Shown: in pieces, positions 53,701-64,000 of the stretch | Position numbering within the stretch: the stretch's first letter is position 1 | Layout of the letters: every line of letters begins with the position of its first letter | Origin: Mesodorylaimus sp. YZB2_4 | Lineage: Eukaryota; Nematoda; Enoplea; Dorylaimida; Dorylaimidae | Length of the DNA: 64,000 nt | Direction: 5' to 3' | Assembly (NCBI GenBank): GCA_030248295.1 | Contig: JASANH010000741.1 | Span: 1-64,000 of the forward strand | Notes under the pieces: generated by a model | Seen by the model: only the letters and a program-made list of their open reading frames with translations | What the model was told of the DNA's origin: nothing | Database searches by the model: none | Made by a program: the position numbers and the translations under genes

Positions 53701-55599
53701 TCAAGTTCGAAGGAGAGCGCACGAAACGATGAGTTATTGCGTAAAGCGTATGCGGACGCGCGCGAAGTGTGCATAACATTCTTGGCCTATTATACGTTCA
53801 CTGATGAACCACCGTCCTACGAACGATCGCCACTGGCTCACCACTTGTTCGGCAAGAATAAGACGCGCCACTGGACCATTGGAGATCGTATATTTTCCAT
53901 CACGTCGAGTGGGAATCCTCTTGGATGTACGACCTGTAAGCGGAGAGACTCGGAAAGTAGTCAGCCGGAGAAGACTCCCAAGGACGACTCTGCCAAACTT
54001 GCATTTTTGGAGAAAAGGCGAAGGCATGCATCCGCCATCCAAGGGCGAGTTACTGGAGATCCACAGCCCGAATATCGATCGATGAGGGACGACACGTTTA
54101 TTAGTTCGACTGGTACGGGAGCTGGCCCGTTAGGCGGAGGCGGGCCTGGCCAAGATGGATGGGTGGACGATGGCAGTGATTGCGCCCCGCTTTGCTTTTG
54201 CTGGTGTCAAGATTGGATCGAATTGACGGTTCGGCACGCTGTGGGACGCCAGGCCTGGGTCGTACGCATCGGAGATGGAAGAACCGTCTCAGGTATCGAT
54301 AGCTTGACACTTCTTGCTGGCGGTGATTCCGATGAAGAGTTGAGCAAGGACGAGGCTGTGTCGACAGAGGACGAAGGTGGACTCAAGGACGGCGATATCG
54401 AGTCCTCCCGGACAACATCGACGATTTGTGTGGAGGACGATGGCGCCAGCAATATGGGCTCTGAGGCAGCGGGCAGAGAACAAGAGAAACGATCAATTTT
54501 GAAGATTTCCATCGACGATCACAAATCATCGCAACGAAAGGTTTCTGTGGCTGGGCCAGTCAAGAGTCCTGAAAAACGACGCGTGGTTCAACAGCAAGCT
54601 TTGATTCCGGATCAAAAATTCGCACCCGACGTGCGATCGATTTTGTTGCAGCTGTTCAGCGCCAATATCGGCAAGGATATCCATAGCGACGATGTGAATA
54701 TCATGGCCTTGATGGAGAATGACGCGGTTGAGAGGGCCATCAAAAACTTGGATCGAATTTCCGCATACGAAACGCATAAAATCGGGGTCATTTACATCGG
54801 ACTACGTCAAACGAAAGAAGCTGAAATTTTGGGAAATCAATTTGGCTCGGCGAGATACGAAACGTTTCTTAGCGGACTGGGCAAGCTGATCAACTTGAGA
54901 GAGACTGATCCGAGCAAGACTCATATCGGTGGACTCGACACGAATGGAAGGGACGGCGAGTTCACCTACCACTGGTCCGATCAGTCGTCTCAGGTCATTT
55001 TCCACGTTGCTACCCGCATGCCAAACAGGGACAACGACCCCAACTTCCAACAAAAGAAATTGCATATTGGCAATGATTTCGTGGCGATCGTGTTCAACGA
55101 GAGTGGCTATGATTACAAACTGTCAACCATATCTGGCCAGTTCGCTCGTGTGGCGATTGTGGTGCAACCATTGGACGAAAAGATCCTTCACATCAAACTG
55201 GTTGCCAAGAATGAGGTTGGTCATTTGTGAGGAGGCTTTTTTATACCAAGTTGTAGTTCCTCAGGATTTAAAGTCAATAAAAACTTGGATGCTTACACAA
55301 CTTGAGGCATGAGCGAGAATCGAACTATCAGGCTTTTTTAAGACAAGGGGTTTATCCATGTTTTGGCTTTTCAGATATCCAGTTGGCTGACGATGAAAGA
55401 GGTGGTCATGTCAGACGAGTTGGCTCCGCTATTGTGTCGTCAGATGTCGATTCGTGCCGATGCGTCTGCTCGAATATGGGAACAGCAAAAGAATGGCGAA
55501 CCGTTCTTGTCGAGGACTGCCGAGCGGTTGAGGCAAATCAAGAGTATAAAAGAACGGTTTGGTGGCCAACCGATGACTGTCGAATCCATGTTCGACTGA
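50754..55599 (+). CDS. TSC2: tuberin (TSC2), RheB GTPase-activating protein
   Basis: TSC2 with TSC1 and TBC1D7 turns off RheB and so restrains mTORC1. Four exons (50754-52149, 52199-53580, 53662-55215, 55375-55599) keep phase and give about 1,518 residues; human has 1,807 across some 40 coding exons. The N-terminal tuberin-type helical region runs through exons 1 and 2 (KALSELKPLVSTKLLEDGAVENLW; MEFMVALCKGQ). The RapGAP-type domain occupies about residues 1308-1444, with AEILGNQFGSARYETFLSGLGKL, TNGRDGEFTYHW and the HIGNDFVAIVFNESGYDY segment, which contains the catalytic 'asparagine thumb' Asn. The last exon matches the family C-terminus (CRQMSIRADASARIW...). The shorter length comes mainly from a reduced Ser-rich middle region. 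WDR75 starts 185 bases after its stop. Confidence 0.96.
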
Positions 55600-55783
55600 A
55601 TCGATTTCTAGTTCAGGGCACTGAGTTAGGCCAGTTTTGGTTTGTAACAGGGTTTGGTTCTAGGATGTGATTTTGACAGTAAAACGTGTTAGATCCTGAC
55701 GGGAGGTGTCTTGATTGTGGGTTCGTCGCCGTGTATTTTGTGCTGATGTTATTGAGAAAGGTGGTCATGGACTTGTTTTCAGG

Positions 55784-58700
55784 ATGGCAGACGGCGGGCA
55801 GGGTGAGTTGAAGATTGTGGAATGTGTTGGGGTGTCGATGGTGGAAACTCGGGCTTGCTTTGACCCGTCCAATAAGTGAGTGCATTGTTTTATTAAATTG
55901 TCTGTCACGTAACCAGGTGCGTGCTAGGTATGTTTTCTGCTGCGCTGGCAAGACGGTGCGGGTGGTCGATGTGGATGGGGCGAAGTGTGTTCGCATATTA
56001 CGACACGAGAGCACGGTCATTGGTGCCTTGATGGACGAGGAGAATACCTCGCAGGTAGGCGTGCAGATGCCGATTTTGTCGCAGCGCGCAAACAATCTGC
56101 TGTTAAGCTTATCACCTGTACCATGGATGGAATTATTTCGACTTGGCATTACGAAAGTGGAGCTAAAATGAAGGTAATGGCGGGTGGCCTGGGTCGGAGA
56201 GGCTGCATGTCAACCCTCCGCCCTGAGCCTGCAGCACAGGTCAGGGACCAGCGCACCCATATGGTGGATGATGTGAGAGACCGGGGCAGGGACAGGAGTG
56301 CTGCTGGCGAATGTTGGTTTCACGAGTGACTGTGATCAGAGCCACGGGTCAAAAACTTGGTTGACTGCTTGGGTTTGTGGCGTGTGTCGAAAGCTCCATT
56401 GGTCAGTCTCTATTAGCTCAAGGTCAGATCTACACATACTACACAGAGGATGCGTCCAATGAATTCGCTGTTTCAGGAGTGGTCAGTTGACGATGCGCGA
56501 CAAGTAGTTTCTTTCATAATTCCTAAATATGCTCCGAAGATATGGTATATCGTCGTGTCAGATTCGGACAGTAAGAAATCATATTTTTTCATCTTATCCA
56601 ACAAAAGGTTCAGCGGCCTTAATTTTTTTAGAACTGCGCCTGTGTTCCGTCAAACCAACGAAGGAGAGCGCGTTGATAAAACGAGAGATCGTTAAAGTTT
56701 TTGGCATCCGTAAAGTGGCGGTGCACGATAGTGTAAGTTGCCTTAGACTAACCCTTTCATGTGTGTGTGGAGAAACATGCTTTTCAGGGAGCCTTTGCCG
56801 CTTATATCGTCGGCAAGAAACTATGGACCAGGAGCCTGCAGGACGAGACTCAGTCACCAAAGTGAGTTGACCGAGCGGGCTGCTGAGAAAGGGCATCATA
56901 TGTCCATCTTTCAGGGGCATAAGTGTGGGCAGCGAGGACGTGAACTTGGTCGTGTGTCATCCAACCAGAGATTCTGTTGCAACGGGGGATATGCTGGGCA
57001 GGATTCATCTATGGTGAGTATGTTGTGGTTTAGGTTGGATCGGCTTGCCATTAATGGGCACAGGGCGAGCGCGTTTGGATGCAAGGTTGTTAGTGTGCAT
57101 GTTTCAGCTCCACTACTAAATGGGGGATTCCGCGTAAGAATGAATTATCGCTTGCAGGTGTCGCTATCCTTTCTTCTTCGTGAAAACGTGAAACCCGCAT
57201 TTTAAAAAACAATGCAAACTTAAAACGGTGCTGAAAATTCTTTAAAAATAATATTTTGATATTTGTAGAAGATACATATCTTTTTCACCGAAATTCAAGT
57301 TCAAAAAATTGCGGGAAATTTGCACACATTTTCTAAATCTCCGTATCTGGCTGGGCTTCGGGCATGTTGCATACGCAACATAGATATTGGTCATGACCCT
57401 GGTTTCAGGCATAAAGTAACGGGCCGTCGACCAGTGTGCACTGTTTATCATTGGCATACGCTTCCAGTCTCCGATATTGCTTTTTCGAGAGAGGGTGAGC
57501 CCAGCGGAATTTGCTGGTTCGACGTTGAGCCACCAGCCAAGTATTGTTTTTAAGGTACCGCTATGTACAGCGGTGGTGAGGAGAACGTGGTTGTGCGTTG
57601 GTCGTTTCATAGCAGCAGCAAAGAAGAGACCAAGGATTTCCTGCCGAGGACAGGAGCTAAGATCAAACACCTAAGCACGTCACCAGATAGTTCGCTGGTC
57701 GCGGTTTCGCTGGAAGATAATAGTAAGGATATTTAAATAAACCTCCTGCTCAGCCTTTTCGAAGATGCACTTTAGGTATCCAAGTTGCATCGAGTCAGTT
57801 GAAGATCGTGAATTCGATTCAGGGATTTGCCCATAACGGCTTTCGCTTTTCGACGGTTGAGAGAACGAAAGAAGAGAATTCTGATCGGCTACTTTATCCA
57901 GCCGGCTTGGCTTTCGACAATGTCGGATGCGGAGGCGAATTCACGAAGGCAACGTTTGTGACCAATGGACGACCTGGCTACTTGCAGTTTTACGACGCGA
58001 GGAAAGACGAACAGAGGATGAGTGTGAGTGGAATGGTGGACATTAGGAATGGGCAGGATGACGACTAGCTAGTTTTGCACTCTACAGATCATACTTCTCT
58101 GGCGTGGCCATTCAGGCACGCATCACTTATCTGCTTATCTTCTTTAGCTTGATGTGATCGGCAAGAATCAACCTCCTGCAGAAAGAGGGCGAAGGTTGTC
58201 GTATTTCGAGATGGTGCGATTTGCAATGTGCAGTGGGTGGATCGCGACGGTTGATCACAGGTCGGGGTGTCAATATTCCGATGAAACGAACCTGAAATTA
58301 TGGAAATACGACGAGAAAAACAAAAGGTAAGTCCGAGTGGGGGGTCAGTTAGAAGCTCGTTAACGTCATGTCTGCATCCACGGCTCGCCTTGGTTGTTTA
58401 GTTTCAAATTGAACACTTGGGTCGATCGTCCACATGCCGATGGTGTGACGTCACTCTTCTTCCGGCCATCACCCATGGGCAAAAGCGACGGATTGGCGCT
58501 CATATCGACGAGCGATGACGGCAAGTTCAAAGTGTGGGAGTTGTCCGCCGATTCCAACATATATGGTATGTGTGTACTGTTTTCGTGGGAGTCGTGCCAT
58601 AAGGATTTGCGTTTTAGAATCGAAAGAAACGTGGACGTGCGAAAGAGTGGGCTACTATCGTGGTCAGCCAGCTTTGTGCGGGGACTTCTCGGCGGATGGT

Positions 58701-60876
58701 AAACTAGCTGTTGGGTTTGGTCATACAGTGACCCTGTGGAACTTCGAGGAGCATCGCATGACGACAACGATAAGTGTGTTGGCCAGTGAGAATAGTGTTA
58801 GGTATGTGGTTAGGGGTTTGCTTTCCTGACTTAGCCCAATTGGGATTGAATTTAGGGCATTGTTATTTGGTATGGCGAAAGAAGAAACGACTCTGCTCGC
58901 CGTTTTATCGGATCAAGATTTGGCAGCGTGGAACGTGTCGGCTCAAGTGTGCCTTTGGCGTGTTACCACACGACCTGACGTCATCTGCAAGGACGTGGCG
59001 AGTGGAATGTTTGCTGCGTTTTTTGGTCCAAAAAGTGAGTAGTCGTTTGTTTATGTGGTAAAATTCGGTTCTCACAATACAAGTCGCATAGCGTAATACT
59101 GCAGTAATATCACGGATATTGTCATTTCAAAGTGGTCTGGTCGTAAGGCAGGGGAACTTTTCGTGAGAAACAAAATTTTGGCTCGTTATGGTATTTGAAC
59201 CACCAACCCCCTCGTTGGACACCCTGGCAGTCCATGAAATTCATTCAAATAGTTTTCTGCCCCTCCTCTCCATCGAAAATTTCAGGATATGACCATGGGC
59301 TGAGCCAAGATGCCATATACTGATCCAGGGAAACTACGTTATTTGATGGAATTGTTTTAAAAAAGTGGATGGGGGGAGCTAAGTGTGGTGTAATTGTGTG
59401 ATCGATTTGCAATTGTAGTCTGCCTGTTCCGGCTCGCGTCGCCAGAACCGGTCGACGTGAGCAACAGCAAGGATTTCGAACGGGCCATTGCAGCCGTTTT
59501 CGCATCCGAGTCTGCCGAGCAAGAGAATGTGGAATCTGAAGTTCAGCCTCCTCTGTACTTCATCACTGAAGATCAGGTATGGGAACCAATGTCGTGTGCG
59601 TACCCCCCAGACAGGCCCTCCTCCCGGGACCCTTCTCGATTAGAGGCCCAAGTCTTCGTTTGGAATACCCAGTCTGAGAGGAGCAGTTCAGGTTGCCTGT
59701 AACACCTAAAGCACTGTCCTCCTGTGCATGGAAATGTTAGTGTCTCGATGTAATCAACTGTTTTCCACGGTTGAAATTTGTCGTCCAGAGAGGCGTGGCG
59801 ATCCTCCCCATTCATTGTGCCAGGAGGAGCGAGGGGGAGAGAACAAGCACGTTCCGCAGACATCTGACTCGATCAGAGAGTGCTCAGAGAGAAGAGATGA
59901 GCCGAGTGGGAAAAGCCTGGAGAGCGCCAACCTTGGGTCTTTGCTGCTGCAACAGTGTGCTAGGCATGCTATTTGATGTTGGAGAATTACAGGGAGCTAT
60001 CACTTTGTGTTTCCAGTTGGCCTGCCAGGAATCGTTTAGTTGAGGCCTGGGTAAAGCACTATGTTAAAAGCACCAGAACGTCAATGCGTACCTAAGCCTG
60101 GAGGCGACGATAGTTAAAGGCAAACCGGTGTATTTGCAGAGTGGGGTGGCACCAGGTGTGGTGACAGTGATTTGACCTGACACGTTCTCCATCGGTTCAA
60201 ACGGGCATGCAGCTGTTCTGGTCAAATATGTATAGACGTATTTACTGTGCTGGGTCTTATCAGTCGACTAACTTGAGTTTTTGGCATTCATTCAGGCTAG
60301 CAGCGGCTCTTACATTAGAATCGACCTATAGACCCTGAGGCGAAATTTTAAATAAGTCCAGGAGCTACTTTTGAGGGATGCAGTATCTCGGGCTTTCCAT
60401 TAAGTAACGCGATCTTGCTTTCAGAGACTCTTGTGTTGGGGAAGAGGCGGGGCGGAAGATTGTGATTACTCTGAGGTACAGAACTCCAATTCTAGTCTGT
60501 GAGACATCCATTTAAATTCGTTGTCTTCATAGGCCGTCGATATCGCCGACACGGTGAGGACACCTTTCGCAGAGTTGTTGGCGGCTAGCAAAGCGTCGAA
60601 ACAAAAAGTTGCCCAAGATGCTCGAGCAAATACCTACGAAACAAATATACAGGTGCCCGCTTCCGTGCTCTGCTTGACTGGTCAGCGTATGATCATTGTT
60701 TATTTTAGCTGTTATCTGGAGCGATCCATACATTGCCAGCCGTGGCCAACATCGGCCCTAGATTCGTTGAATCGTGCCTAAGAAAGAAAGAAAAGAAGAG
60801 GGAGGAAGACGAAGAGAAGTTGCCTGATCTGACATCGGAGGTCACGTTCGCTTCGTTGAGGAATACATACAGATGA
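55784..60876 (+). CDS. WDR75: WD repeat protein 75 (Utp17/Nan1-like), ribosome biogenesis
   Basis: WDR75 is a t-UTP subunit of the small-subunit processome, needed in the nucleolus for rDNA transcription and pre-18S processing. Eighteen exons (first 55784-55875, last 60709-60876) all keep phase and give 785 residues; human has 830. Matches include an early WD repeat (LITCTMDGIISTWHYESGAK), the GTAMYSGGEENVVVRW.. KDFLPRTGAKIKHLSTSPDSS block, TNGRPGYLQFYDARKDEQ, LKLWKYDEKNKSFKLNTWV, STSDDGKFKVW, and a C-terminal helical tail with a Lys/Glu-rich run. Exon 3 (56108-56173) was placed by WD consensus and phase. Exon 16 (60425-60475) is the least certain. The 848-base intron 59577-60424 and the 303-base intron 56174-56476 stand out against typical lengths of about 50-60; I recognise no element in them. 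Confidence 0.9.
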
Positions 60877-61443
60877 TTGGTTTCGTAAAGTTGATTTTAT
60901 TGGGAATTAAAGTTGCTGGTGTTACAGCCTCCCTCCCACTCGCGATGTTAAATTGTCCTACATCGTCCCGCCATGAGCCCAGCGTATGGCCTACGCATGT
61001 TTTTCCTGAAGCCGCCTCAGCATTGTCTCATTGCATAGTTCTGGGTCTGGCAATCTGAAGTAGATGGAAGTGGAATCTGTCACACTGACAACAGTTCACT
61101 CACGTGAATTTCATGGGGTTTATTTTGTCAATCGTTCCATCATTTGTATCTAAAAAGCGACCGATGAGTTGAGAACTCGACATCGAGCTGTATTGGACTC
61201 TCGCGATCCAGTTGTTCCCTCCGTAGATATTTAAATTTCGCGCGTATCTGTGTTTATGCCAAAATGGTTGTATGCAGCGATTGTGCTCAGCTCGTACTTA
61301 CAGTAACCCAGCAGGGCAGCTTGCATGCTTGGTCCAGACGTATCGATTGTATTGAACAAAAGCCTTCGATTTCTGTGCTATTAAATTATTTCAGCTGTGT
61401 TTTATTTTTCTGAACTTCTCAAAGTTATTAGAAATTCGTACGG
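60877..61443. other. gap between WDR75 and NCOA5
   Basis: 567 bases. An ATTAAA at 60906-60911, 30 bases after the WDR75 stop, is a plausible polyadenylation signal. A T-rich acceptor ends in AG at 61430-61431, 12 bases before the NCOA5 ATG. No gene is supported in between. Confidence 0.5.
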
Positions 61444-63588
61444 ATGAGTACTGAAGAAGTTACAAAAAGCAAAGATCCAAAACTCGTCGCTTGCCGAGTT
61501 TTTATTGGTAATCTTCCCTCCGAACGGACATCTCGGGAAGAATTGGAAGAAAAGTTTAGTCCCTACGGGAAAATTCTTGGTGTGTTTAAACACTGTTTGT
61601 TCTGGTCGCTTTCTCTCTGCAAACGCGATGTTTTGATCTTCAGGAATCTCCATTCATCAAGGCTTTGCATTCGTTCAATACGACGAAGAACGATCAGCGC
61701 AAACTGCTGTGGAGGCTGAGCAAGGCTGCTACTTCAAAGGAAAGAAATTAGGTGGGTATCAAAATGTGCATTTTTTCTTTTTGAGATCAAATAGATTATA
61801 AGAACCTACAGCAAATGAGTGAGTTCCAGACTATAAATGTTGCGTAACGGCTTCCCTCGTATTTTTAGACCTACGAATAGCCAGCGAGGGAAGAAAAAAT
61901 CCACCTGGTCGAGGCGGACCGCCGATGAAAAGACCGCATGACGACTTCATGCCTCGCCGACCAGAATACGATGATCCGTGAGATATTGTGATGTGGTACC
62001 TTTTTATTTAACCGTACTTACTGCCCATCTTTTTATAGTGGATTTCACGGTGGCCGTATGCCGCCGCCGCCTTGGGAACGCGAAGGCTTTGGACCCGATC
62101 ACATGATGGACCGTGAACGGTATGGGGTGCTGTTTGACCAAAATTTCGCCTGCACATGAAATTTCTTCTCTTAGACCCGAGCCGTTTCGTGAAGATCCTT
62201 TTTGGCGTGACAGATTCGGTCCTCCCCCTCCTCCAGCAGTTGGACCTTCGATGGATTCATTCCAGTAAATATGCCTGTCCTTGTGTTGAATTCGGTCGCG
62301 ATGATCTCGTTTGTTGCAGCCGCGGCGATTCTTTTGGCGGGCCTCCACCACCGCCAGCAGCAAAACGGGTAGAATATGGTGTGGAAAGGCCATTTGATAG
62401 CGTGATCGTTGCGGTTAATAAGCATCTCAAGTGAGTGACTTTGCGCAGCCTGTGAGCCGTGATATTCATCTTTCGCCTGTGCAGAATGTACGCTGAGATG
62501 GTCGAGAGGAAGCTTATCGAGTTGAACATGACGGTGGACGTGATCTTTCTTGTGCACGACAATGCTCTGTTGAAAGCTATCGACGATATGACCAGACGCG
62601 GGGTGTTGTACATCCTTATTGTACAGCCGCAGCACGAGGAGCGGAAATCTATCACAGTCAACATCATGCACGGAACACCACAAGGTAAAATGCTTGGAAT
62701 CCTGTGAGCTAGCTTTATTGTGATGCGGTTTTTTGTAGAACATCGAAACATGCCTTTGGACGACGCTTTAGCAATGTTAGCTCGTAATTTTAAAACATAT
62801 TTGTCGAGTTTACGCAGTGGTAGCGAGCAGCCCAGCATGGGGTTTCTTCTGAACCTGTTGGCAGATGGGAAACATCTGAGTGTGGCCGAACTCGATCGTA
62901 TCGTTGCGCATTTGCAAGATCGGCGGGACAGAATGATCGAAGCCGAAGGTGGAAAGGTGGTTGCCAGAGGTGAGCTTCAGTCTGCTCTGAAACTAATTAT
63001 ATTTTTACACATAACGTGTGTTCTTCAGAGATTGCGCCAGCAGCCTCTAATTCGACAGCTGATCAACTTCAGCAACGAATCCTAAGTATTTTGGGTGGAG
63101 GAGCACAGGCTGGCGGTCCGAACGCGTCGTCTGCGCCAACACCTGCAAATCCAGCATCAATGCTGGCTTCGATGGCTCAGCATTTCGGACTGAATTTGAA
63201 TCAATCCGCGGCTGGGGGTCCTCCATCTTCGGGCGTTCCTCCTCTGCCAGGGAAAGATGTGGCGTCGGGTCTCAAGCCATCGACGACAAGCGGAGGCGCG
63301 TTTGATCCAAATTTAACGAAGAATTTGGACACGTTACTGCAAAATCCCGCTCTGTTGAAAACATTGGTCCCGCAGGCCAGCGCAATACAGGCTGGGAATC
63401 GCAGCGGCCCCGCTGGTTCTAGCAGCCCGTTCGCTGGTCCCGATGGCAAACAGTTCAACCAATTTGGAGCAGGAATTCAAGGGGGCAAGCCGAGTGGTGG
63501 TGGGGGCCCACCCGGCGATCAAGATGGAGGTCGTCCCCATCCGCCACCCATGCCAGGCGCTCGAGGAGTTCCTGGTCCTGGATATTAG
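61444..63588 (+). CDS. NCOA5: nuclear receptor coactivator 5 (NCOA5) homologue with N-terminal RRM
   Basis: NCOA5 is a nuclear coregulator with an anticodon-binding-like fold. Nine exons (61444-61579, 61644-61751, 61869-61977, 62039-62119, 62175-62264, 62320-62430, 62485-62684, 62739-62969, 63029-63588) keep phase and give 541 residues. An RRM lies at about residues 17-85 (CRVFIGNLPSERTSREEL; GFAFVQYDEERSAQTAV). A Pro/Gly/Arg-rich linker follows. The NCOA5 core then reads FDSVIVAVNKHLKMYAEMVE, NMTVDVIFLVHDNALLKAID, ILIVQPQHEERKSITVNIM, HGTPQEHRNMP and LLNLLADGKHLSVAELDRIV, all in the human order. The tail is Gly/Pro/Gln-rich with a conserved LDTLLQNPALLKTLV helix. Human NCOA5 has an RD-rich N-terminus in place of the RRM seen here. 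Confidence 0.92.
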
Positions 63589-63778
63589 TTTTGTTACCCT
63601 CGCTTTTGTCTGTCTACGGAGAGCATGATCTTTCTGTCCCATGAATTAATGATTTTGTGATGTTTATTGAAGGTATTGTTGTTGCTAGGTTGTCTATGCC
63701 TTTTAATTGTTCGTAACATTCTTAAAAAAAGGTTCTTCAAGCTGGTTGGAATCTGGATTGTCGGAAGAGGGGAGTGTT

Positions 63779-64000
63779 TTACAAAACAAAGTAGCAGTGG
63801 AGATAATATGACCAGTAGCCAATATTGAAAATCACGAACACCAGCGGGAACGCCTTGGCCGAGACAGAGTCAATCGAGCTGCCCAATGTGCTCGGTTTGG
63901 GGTTGACGTCGGGTCCGGTCTTGTCAGCATGGTCTGAACTGGTCGCGTGTCTTTTTTGTGCTTGGATCATCTGCAGTCTTCGTTTCTCGATGAAGCCGAC
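63779..64000 (-). CDS. Cys-loop ligand-gated ion channel, C-terminal end (partial)
   Basis: An open minus-strand frame enters from the right edge of the window and stops at 63779. It encodes a basic, cytoplasmic-type segment (GFIEKRRLQMIQAQKRH...) and then a hydrophobic helix preceded by SIDSVSAKAFPLVFVIFNIG and followed by YWSYYL. This is the signature of the M3-M4 loop end plus M4 of pentameric receptors; the pattern Ser-Ile-Asp-x-Val-Ser..Phe-Pro-Leu..Phe-Asn..Tyr-Trp is typical of the anion-channel branch (GABA, glycine, glutamate or pH-gated chloride channels). Only the last exon is visible, so ligand and charge selectivity cannot be set. It converges with NCOA5, with 190 bases between stops. 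Confidence 0.85.
   Translation of the reverse strand, partial: VGFIEKRRLQMIQAQKRHATSSDHADKTGPDVNPKPSTLGSSIDSVSAKAFPLVFVIFNIGYWSYYLHCYFVL

Noticed and set aside
59170-59230. B-box-like GGTTCAAATACC on the minus strand
   Set aside because: No matching A box at proper spacing, so there is no support for a tRNA or SINE.

Overview
This is a gene-dense stretch of animal nuclear DNA. The genes are bilaterian in content (tuberin, gamma-adaptin, an APCDD1-like protein, a Cys-loop receptor, an RBM12 homologue). Most are cut by short GT-AG introns of about 50-70 bases. Gamma-adaptin reads slightly closer to arthropod than vertebrate family members, so a small-genome protostome is likely, but the phylum cannot be fixed from the sequence. 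All exon models were built by hand from splice signals, reading phase and family resemblance; except where noted, every internal junction keeps phase.

Layout: a P5B-type ATPase (ATP13A2/3-like, 5' end outside the window, + strand) fills 1-5.3 kb and carries two copies of a tRNA-derived SINE in its introns. PRELID3/slowmo and LENG1 follow on the same strand to 8.3 kb. An APCDD1-like Wnt-pathway membrane protein lies on the minus strand (9.6-11.6 kb). After a non-coding stretch with a third SINE-like element come FIBP (15.5-17.6 kb) and a giant 23-finger C2H2 protein (19.9-27.4 kb). Mitochondrial RBFA (minus) and a divergent PP1-type phosphatase (plus) start 175 bases apart at about 30 kb. NCBP1 (CBP80) and a 12-finger C2H2 protein follow to 37.4 kb. 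After a 4.5-kb gap, five plus-strand genes run head to tail: RBM12, AP1G1, TSC2, WDR75 and NCOA5 (41.8-63.6 kb). The window ends in the last exon of a Cys-loop receptor on the minus strand.

The genes are mostly housekeeping: RNA processing (LENG1, NCBP1, RBM12, NCOA5), ribosome biogenesis (WDR75, RBFA), trafficking and membranes (AP1G1, ATP13A, PRELID3) and growth signalling (TSC2, APCDD1, FIBP). They do not form one pathway.

The most notable pattern is architectural. Nearly every gene that follows another on the same strand has a good 3' splice acceptor 1-66 bases before its ATG, with gaps as short as 167-185 bases to the upstream stop. The divergently promoted genes lack this. It suggests polycistronic transcription with spliced-leader trans-splicing, to be tested against 5'-UTR introns. 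Other points of interest are a Gly-to-Arg change at a splice junction in the ATPase TGES motif, the SINE family with two B-box-like sites, and recurrent long C/G homopolymers.
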